Shown: piece by piece, positions 57,549 through 64,000 of the stretch
How positions within the stretch are numbered: position 1 is the stretch's first letter
How the letters are laid out: every line of letters starts with the position of its first letter
From: Petrosia ficiformis
Lineage: Eukaryota > Porifera > Demospongiae > Haplosclerida > Petrosiidae
Direction: 5' to 3'
Length of the DNA stretch: 64,000 nucleotides
NCBI GenBank assembly: GCA_947044365.1
Contig: OX345650.1
Span: 82,001 to 146,000, forward strand
Made by a program: the position numbers and the translations under genes
The notes under the pieces: generated by a model
What the model saw: only the letters and a program-made list of their open reading frames with translations
What the model was told of the DNA's origin: nothing
The model's database searches: none

Positions 57549-58857
57549 TTTTTGTCAGTATAGAATGAATAAAAATCAAGGAAAATTAATTTTAACAATA
57601 TACGTAAGAATAAATTATGGTGAAAGGGGAAGTATGGTATTATTTGGACATTTCTTCAATATCTACATACACACTGTTAGAATCATAGTATATACGTATG
57701 TATATAGTTACATATGTATCTACAACAGTATAATAATTAGTCTTTTCTGGCACTTGAATAAATGTCATTAAGAAGATCAGTTATAAGAACAACAGTTTAT
57801 GCTAAGGGATATCCTGTTGAAAACGACTATGGTTTAAAATGCATAAGTACGTATGTACTAGACTTGATTATAATAATATAATAAATTGTAACAATTAAAT
57901 AATAGATAAACACGTAAAAAAAGTAATTATGCAGTTCAAAAACACTTAATCTTGAGCCATGTGCTCTTAAAACAAGGATCACAATCGTCTTTTTTTTTTA
58001 AAAGAGTTGTCACAGTATCAACGAGTATTTGCAATAATCACAAGTCACCTTTAAGTTATATACGAAACACTTAATTTGCAATATTCCCCAACTCTAAATA
58101 TGTAAATACAAATTAAATCAAAAGCACTAAATAAGAAATGATAATACTGTATGTACATATGAATATACATAATTATGTATTTCATTATTTTCATATTGTG
58201 TGGATTATTTTCTCTATTGTAAGGTCTAAATCCTTAACATGGATATTACCAATGTATAAAACAAGAAACAAGTGAAAAAAGCAAAGTTTTTCCACTATCT
58301 TTTAAAAAAGCCTCCTGGCATTAATACTTGATACTCTCATTGGCGTATTAATGCTCTCTGACAGACAGATTATACTTTTAATTAACAGTAAACATAATGT
58401 GGACAATTAAAAGACTGTTTCTGGAGTATAAATGATGGTTCAACTGGTAAGTCTTAAGCCTTCCAGTCAGTGCTAGAAAAAATAACGTTTTCAGGTGTGT
58501 TGAAAATAAAAAAATTGAGACATCATACCGATTTTAAGATAATCCATCTCTGCTACGTTTCTCTCTCTTCAAAACAAGGACAATTGTTTTAGACCTCTGA
58601 AGCAAGGACACCTTTTTATACAGCGATACTAGTACATGTACTCTATAATTATTATGAATACAGTAATTAATTGTAATATATAATAATTATCATATATAAT
58701 TAATTCAAAACCCCTCCTCCCACGATAACGCGACATAATCTGGTTTCAGCGCATGCGTGCGCTGATTGTAATAATAATTATTAAGATTAATATCACGTGA
58801 AAGGCGCCAAATTCAAAAGCGGCCACAAATCCCATGCCGGCGGCTTTTTACGGTGGT
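57549..58857. other. Right arm of the giant element, noncoding
   Basis: AT-rich, no gene recognised. The last ~150 bp turn GC-rich (GCGCATGCGTGCGC, GGCGCC, GCCGGCGGC), mirroring the GC-rich left subterminal stretch. Confidence 0.45.
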
Positions 58858-58883
58858 CGCCACATTACTTTTGACGTGTACCG
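58858..58883 (-). repeat. Right terminal inverted repeat of the giant element
   Basis: Exact reverse complement of 27418-27443; followed by the TA at 58884-58885. Confidence 0.9.
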
Positions 58884-59856
58884 TATGTTGATGCTAGCAG
58901 GCAGTTAGAGAAAGTATATGAGTGTTCCAGTCTTCCAAGTGGTTGTGCAGGAATATACACAAGAGCTACACAAAATACGATTGGTAATAAACGAAAAAAT
59001 GTTTTAACATCCTCTACCTCCCACTCTTGAAATGGTCCTCCATATTTACTTTTTCCAAGATCCAGACGAGATGGATGTTCATGTTCCCAGTATGTCAGAG
59101 CTGAACGTTGTAGTGGATACTTGTTTTTCCTTGCAAAGTTCAGCACTTTACAAATGAGTTTTAACGGATTGGCTTTATTCTTTCTTTCTGTTATAAACCA
59201 TTTTCGTAAGATACAAGAAGATATCAATATGACGATTAGGCATATGAAATGAATGCATGCAATGTATAACAAAATATTAGAATGCACACTGCATGTAATT
59301 ACTACTGTGATTGCCCATCCAATATACAAACTCCAGTAATACCACCAGATGAAGGAACTCAACTGTTGTGAAGAAGCATCTAATAGTTGATCAGTACCAA
59401 ACAATAACATGATAACTACAAATGATTTCTGTGCAAATACATACAATGGACCCACGATGTATGCTAATGCATTAGTAATTGTATATTCCTCAAGATATTG
59501 TTGTAGCACACCTTCCAGTATATATATGCTTGTTGTTATTAAACTCACCATTGAACAGCATATGGTAAAAAGAATACCTCCAAACTTGATATCAGCATAA
59601 AGTGTCAATGCAGGTAGCATCATATAGGATCCGAATTGAATTAATGTTGCTATACCCTCAATAACATGTGTTTGTGGCTTAAGAGTTGATGCAACAGATG
59701 GATCACAGGTACGAACCAGTAGTATCCACAAGATAATTAAAAGGGCTCCCTTTGAATTGAGATATCGGAACTTCATCTTCAAACAGAACGTGATTTCAGA
59801 AAATGATATAATACATAATAATGATGTTATTGCTATGCCAGCAGGAATATTTAACA
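58884..59856 (-). pseudogene. 5' half of the split POT/SLC15-like transporter
   Basis: A minus-strand exon starting after a TTTCAG acceptor at 59857 encodes about 324 residues of a multi-pass membrane protein. It includes LIQFGSYMMLPALTLYADI, a cytoplasmic stretch with ALTYWEHEHPSRLDLGKSKY, and VEDVKTFFRLLPI, all typical of POT-family proteins around the mid-protein loop. The frame ends in the giant element's right TIR. Upstream exon(s) coding the N-terminus were not found in 59857-60258; an open stretch there (GVYNTKEGVYGNHMGIL) has the wrong phase. The rest of the gene is at 26767-27415. Confidence 0.83.
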
Positions 59857-60258
59857 CTGAAAGTGAATGAGCAATAAATTTGATATTTTATAATACACAA
59901 CGCACCAAAGCATCAGTTTTAAAACAAACATATCTTATACCCTACTGGATTAATTAAAATCCCCATATGATTGCCATACACACCTTCTTTGGTATTGTAT
60001 ACACCAGAGCCTGTTTGGTTTTATCCCCTGCCTAACTGACAAATCTACTTCATAATCAAATTGAAAATAGCAATAATAGTATGTTACATTGATATACATT
60101 TCAGAAAAGTTCTTCACGTATAATTGCGCGGGCAGACACGAAGGCCGCCGCTTTGCATATCCTTCTCATGAGTCCAACAAAGAAGCTCACAATGAGACCG
60201 TTTAGAATATACTTATAATTATATTTCATTCTTATTGTATAGCCAGAAATTTTAAAGC

Positions 60259-61254
60259 ATGAAAGAATCTGTTCTCTTCATCTTTCTAGTAGTTGCTCTC
60301 ACAGTTGAAGCTACTAACAGATTTAATATATACAGTTCCATTAACAATGTTATAGAATGTCCAGTTCCACTTTTGACTACTGCAGGGTACACTGCTGTGC
60401 CTGAAAAAATACCAATCCTGCGTCTTCAACCAAATATTTCATCAGTTATATGGAAACCTCTTGGATCTAGGTAATATATATATATACATAATTATTTAAA
60501 TTTCCACTATAATTATATTATTCAACCAATAGGCAGCCATTACCATATGGTACACCTAGTACTGAAATGCTATTGAATTTTCTGGGAGATGACTTTGATA
60601 GTGACTATACATCTATTAATCTACCACCAGTAGCCACTCCACAAATTCGAGGTTAGTCTTACTATTGAACTTCAAATAAATCATTAAATAAATCAGTTTC
60701 AAGGACATTGAGTGATAGTGATGTTCTACCACTTGATGAGTTCTTTAGAGATATAGACAACAACACCATACAAACAGTTCGGAACTGGGCATTTGAACCA
60801 AGTGTAAATCTTGGACGGTGTGACCTGGTATGCATGTTAGAACTATTATCACATGCAATTGTGTTGTAATACTGATCATTAGGGTTCAGAATGGGTTAAA
60901 TTGGATAGAACTTTCTTTCCAAGGTGGTATGCTGGAACATTTTGTGATGGAAGGGATTGCTCTGCACCACGAGGTTTGAATTGTCACCCTGACATCAGGT
61001 TTGATCACTTTTACATGTTGCATTGTAAGGTGTATTAATTTTGTTATTACTCCAGTGAAGATAATCCACCAAGCACTGTTGTAGTACTGAATTGGGACTG
61101 CTGTCACAACTTTATTCAGAACAGATTTCTGTACCAATGTGGTTGGAGAAAAGTTAGTTAAAATTTAATATTTTCATTACATAGAAAATATTCTCAACAG
61201 GTCAAAATACCAATCGTTTCATTCTGTACTTGTGGATGTGGTCCACGACTGTAA
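60259..61254 (+). CDS. Noggin-like secreted cystine-knot protein
   Basis: Six exons (60259-60470, 60533-60651, 60697-60827, 60883-60998, 61056-61152, 61201-61254) encode 242 residues. A signal peptide (ESVLFIFLVVALTVEA) is followed by a Pro/Asp-rich region with LPLDEFFRDID and a C-terminal block of 10 cysteines (~150-242). The block follows noggin closely: LGSEWVKLDRTFFPRWYAG matches LGSRFWPRYVKVGSC, CSAPRGLNC matches CSVPEGMVC, and QCGWRKVKIPIVSFCTCGC matches RCGWIPIQYPIISECKCSC. Noggin binds BMP ligands extracellularly and blocks receptor access. Whether this protein binds BMPs is untested. It starts about 400 bp from the broken transporter and converges on the SLC26 gene. Confidence 0.87.
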
Positions 61255-61387
61255 TGAGTTACATACTTTGTCAGACTTTTTAGTATGCATGTCATAATTA
61301 GTTGTATGGTCATCAAATCAGAATGACCTCTTTTTCAACTATATTAAATGTATGCAATATAAATTAATAATAAATATACTATTATTA

Positions 61388-63978
61388 CTAATTATTAGTT
61401 TGTGGTGTATCTAATATTTCATCTGGTATATCAATAGATACGGTATTATTATTAGACGCATTCTGAAACACAAGTGAAGTAATAAATTAAACATAAAAAG
61501 TATGATAATACTTACTTGATGCTCCTCCTCTTCATCATCAATGTTTGATGTCACTTGTAACTGTTCTTCTCCACCTGGACGCTACATAAAGTACAAGTGA
61601 ATACTGCATAGTTCATAAGCAATCATTATGCTATATAGTTTACCAGTTTCTCGCCAATTAAAGCATGATTCACAGCATCTTGTAAAGATGGAAACAGCCA
61701 TTCTTTTCCACATTTATCAAAGAAACCAACTCTTTCTAACATATCTCTATTATGTTCTTTATGACCAAAAATATATTTATAAAAATCTAAACATTGTTGT
61801 AACTCACTGGTCATGGCAGCAAACAAAACTTGAATACCATGATGATCAAAATCCAGTACCAACTAGTAAATGATTACAATGTAATTCATGTGTATATAAT
61901 AATAATAGTAATATACCTGCTGTAAAGTCTTAACTCCCATAGCATCCATGAAACTGATAGGGGCACAGTCTAACACCAGAGTATGAACACTACACACAAT
62001 ATTATATTATTATATATTATATGTTTATATATCTTAGAACATGCCTTCCTGGAGGTGGTTTTTTAGTAACAAAATTATCAATAATATCTTCTTTTAAAGC
62101 GTGTTGAAATGATCGTGATCTGAGTCAATAGACAGATAAATAGATATTGACTGTACACATCTATATTACCTGCTAATACCACCTAAACTATGTTTATTAG
62201 ACGTAACACTCTGTGAATTGTGGGTGTGGATATTTACATCATAGTCATCACACCTCTTTTTACATATCTGTAAATAGAAAAGATATTTTTATATCTCAGC
62301 CTATGATTATAAACCTTATTAAAGAAACTTTGAATACAGCCCCGAGTTTCAGAAGGACTGCTTGCTAATCTGTCCACACCACATACCAGATCAAGACGTG
62401 ACAGAAAAACCTTACAATTTACAAAACATATCGGAGCTAGAAAACGATACACGACTACTCCTGGAATTATTTGAACCTGAAAGGTGTGACTCCCATTATT
62501 ATGAGAATAAATAAAATTATTAGTTACATTTTCGAAGTTCTCAGTATTACGAAAAATCTCTGTATCTCTAGCTCTTCCTAAAGCAGATGACTTTGGACTA
62601 TGTTATATAACATACCATAAATACACAAATTATACATTCAAACTATAACTCACAGTATCACTTTGATTACAACAACCAGTATAGAGAAAAACACACCTAC
62701 TCCTAATCCAATATCTACACCCAACAATACAGTTGAAAGAAATACCACAATCCAAATGAACTATATAATTATTATGATGAAACCCCTTAATTAAATAAAA
62801 TGAGACGACTAACCATATCAGGAACTGATAATTTGAAATATCTCCACACATCCAATATTTGAGAAAACATACCATACAATGCTACCCAAATAATTGATGC
62901 AAGAACAGCCTAATAGATAAAAGATAAGTGGAGACCACGGATGGAAACCAAAGATAAAGACCAATTTAGAATACTATATCGATCTATGTAATATACTGCA
63001 TTCATTTATCATTGTGTACGCATATGACTACAGCAGGTTCTTTAATCACTCTGCTGGTGAACATCATGTGACAAGTTGTGGTGATCATGTGACAAGGGTG
63101 GTGGCAGGGAGACCGACCAATGACTTACTTTTGGAAGTGGCTCAAATAAACTCCCAACTTTAACCAGAACAATTAATATAATTGTAGAAGACAAAAATCC
63201 AACTAACTAAATAATTATAAAGTAATAATAGAATAGTAATTATTAGGGGGTACCTGTGTCTTTCCTCCTGACACAGCTTGTACTGTAGATCTAGACAAAC
63301 TTCCTGCTGTGTTCAAACTACCAAATAATGAACCAATTATATTCATAACCCCATATGCTATGAACTCCTATGTTAATTAATCAAAATATAATCCACATTA
63401 TAATCAATCAATACCTGACTAGGACTAATGGTATAGTCAAACTGTTTAGCAAACACTTGTGCTAATGATACTGACACAGAAAATGTGACTACTGAAATTA
63501 CAATAGCATCTTGAAGTATCAACAACATGTATGGCATTTTTGGAGCAGTGACTGGTGGCAACCTAATTTACATATTAATATAATTATAACAAGACGATTA
63601 ATATAGGGTTTACCCCAGTGGAATATCATCAACAATTGCCACATCAAAACGATCATTCAGTTTAGCTAAAAATGAGATCAGCGTTGCTACAATCACCTTT
63701 ACAAGAGTAAAATCCTATAATATTATTAATAATATCCCTGATAAACTTACAACTATTAACTGTGCTGGCAATGGTATAGGCCATCTTGTTTTACCCGAAG
63801 TCCAGCTTCTTGTGGTACAAGAATAGAAACAATAAGGAACTTTAAGTTTTCGTAACAGTTTTCTGTCTATCACTCGAAAAATAATTAGAACAGTTATTGA
63901 AATGAATGATATAATAAAAGTAGCTGTGTTGATCTTATCAGGCCAATGGAAGATTTGACCTATAGCTTCTATCCATGT
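61388..63978 (-). CDS. SLC26-type anion transporter with STAS domain (5' end outside window)
   Basis: Fifteen minus-strand exons from 63978 down to the stop at 61388 (63751-63978, 63614-63696, 63415-63562, 63254-63367, 63129-63202, 62814-62909, 62654-62760, 62528-62598, 62315-62476, 62170-62267, 62045-62119, 61917-61989, 61644-61862, 61516-61581, 61388-61462). Membrane part: YGVMNIIGSLFGSLNTAGSL with the SLC26 signature SRSTVQAVSGGKTQLVG, then PLPKAVLASIIWVALYGMF. A STAS domain follows, split by a variable loop, with HTLVLDCAPISFMDAMGVKT and the end region LFPSLQDAVNHAL, then an acidic tail. SLC26 proteins exchange sulfate, chloride, bicarbonate or oxalate; the substrate cannot be read from this. 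The intron after 62045 appears to use a GC donor. The first half of the transporter lies beyond 64000. Confidence 0.92.
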
Positions 63979-64000
63979 CTAATTAAATAGACAAAAATTA

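Larger units (their letters stand above)
27418..58883. mobile_element. Candidate giant Tc1/mariner-type transposon with cargo (31.5 kb)
   Basis: The 31,466-bp segment is bounded by 26-bp perfect inverted repeats and a TA on each side (27416-27417 and 58884-58885). It interrupts a POT-family coding exon; deletion of the segment plus one TA restores that frame exactly. Contents native to it: BTB-like pseudogene, BEN-domain gene, intact Tc1-like transposase, decayed transposase copy, BTB-like/zinc-finger gene and a hairpin-bearing satellite. Later nested insertions are a BEL/Pao element, a hAT and MITEs. Without BEL and hAT the element is about 23.5 kb. TA duplication is the rule for Tc1/mariner, and the only intact DNA transposase inside is DD34E. 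That this enzyme moves the whole segment is inference. Confidence 0.75.

Noticed and set aside
27418..58883. Maverick/Polinton or Starship-like giant element
   Set aside because: No DNA polymerase B, capsid, packaging ATPase or tyrosine recombinase is seen, and the TA duplication does not fit the 6-bp duplication of Mavericks.

Overview
This is animal nuclear DNA, most likely from a demosponge such as Amphimedon queenslandica. The basis is AT-rich sequence, very compact genes with many introns of about 50-60 bp, and metazoan families (Raf, G-alpha, VGLL4, coilin, noggin-like, GABA-B-like receptors) in a sponge-like configuration. The species is an inference. Gene models were built by hand from splice sites. 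CANT1, RAF, G-alpha, BOLA1, VGLL4, both GABA-B-like receptors, DNAJB9, the noggin-like gene and the BEN-domain gene all close to an exact multiple of three from ATG to stop.

Layout. 1-13.5 kb is a dense housekeeping and signalling block: CANT1 nucleotidase (+), an FRS2-like PTB docking protein (-) placed head to head with a B-Raf-type kinase (+), a G-alpha subunit (+), an antisense SDR pseudogene, intronless coilin (+) and BOLA1 (+). 13.6-14.8 kb is a ~180-bp satellite. 15.3-18.0 kb is a VGLL4-like TEAD cofactor with a long TACA microsatellite in its first intron. 18.8-25.5 kb holds two tandem GABA-B-like receptor genes (-) that share a ~1.6-kb, roughly 99% identical tract covering the ligand-binding half. 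DNAJB9/ERdj4 (-) follows.

The centre of the window (27,418-58,883) looks like one very large DNA transposon of 31,466 bp. It has 26-bp perfect terminal inverted repeats and a TA target duplication, and it lies inside the coding exon of a POT/SLC15-type transporter. The two halves of that gene lie at 26,767-27,415 and 58,884-59,856, and removing the element with one TA joins them in frame. Inside are an intact intron-containing Tc1-like DD34E transposase and a decayed second copy, a BEN-domain gene, and a BTB-like/zinc-finger gene plus a decayed second copy. Younger insertions are nested in it: an intact BEL/Pao retrotransposon with identical LTRs, a frameshifted hAT transposase, and MITE/foldback elements. 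The element's own genes each carry, at or just after the stop codon, a 13-nt hairpin with 5-bp stem, 3-nt loop and compensatory stem changes. The exons of the BEN and BTB genes are joined only through phase-1 introns. This is the best candidate for an undescribed system here: a giant TA-targeting transposon with cargo genes marked by a shared 3' RNA hairpin.

To the right, a noggin-like secreted cystine-knot gene (+) converges on an SLC26-type anion transporter (-) whose 5' end lies beyond the window.
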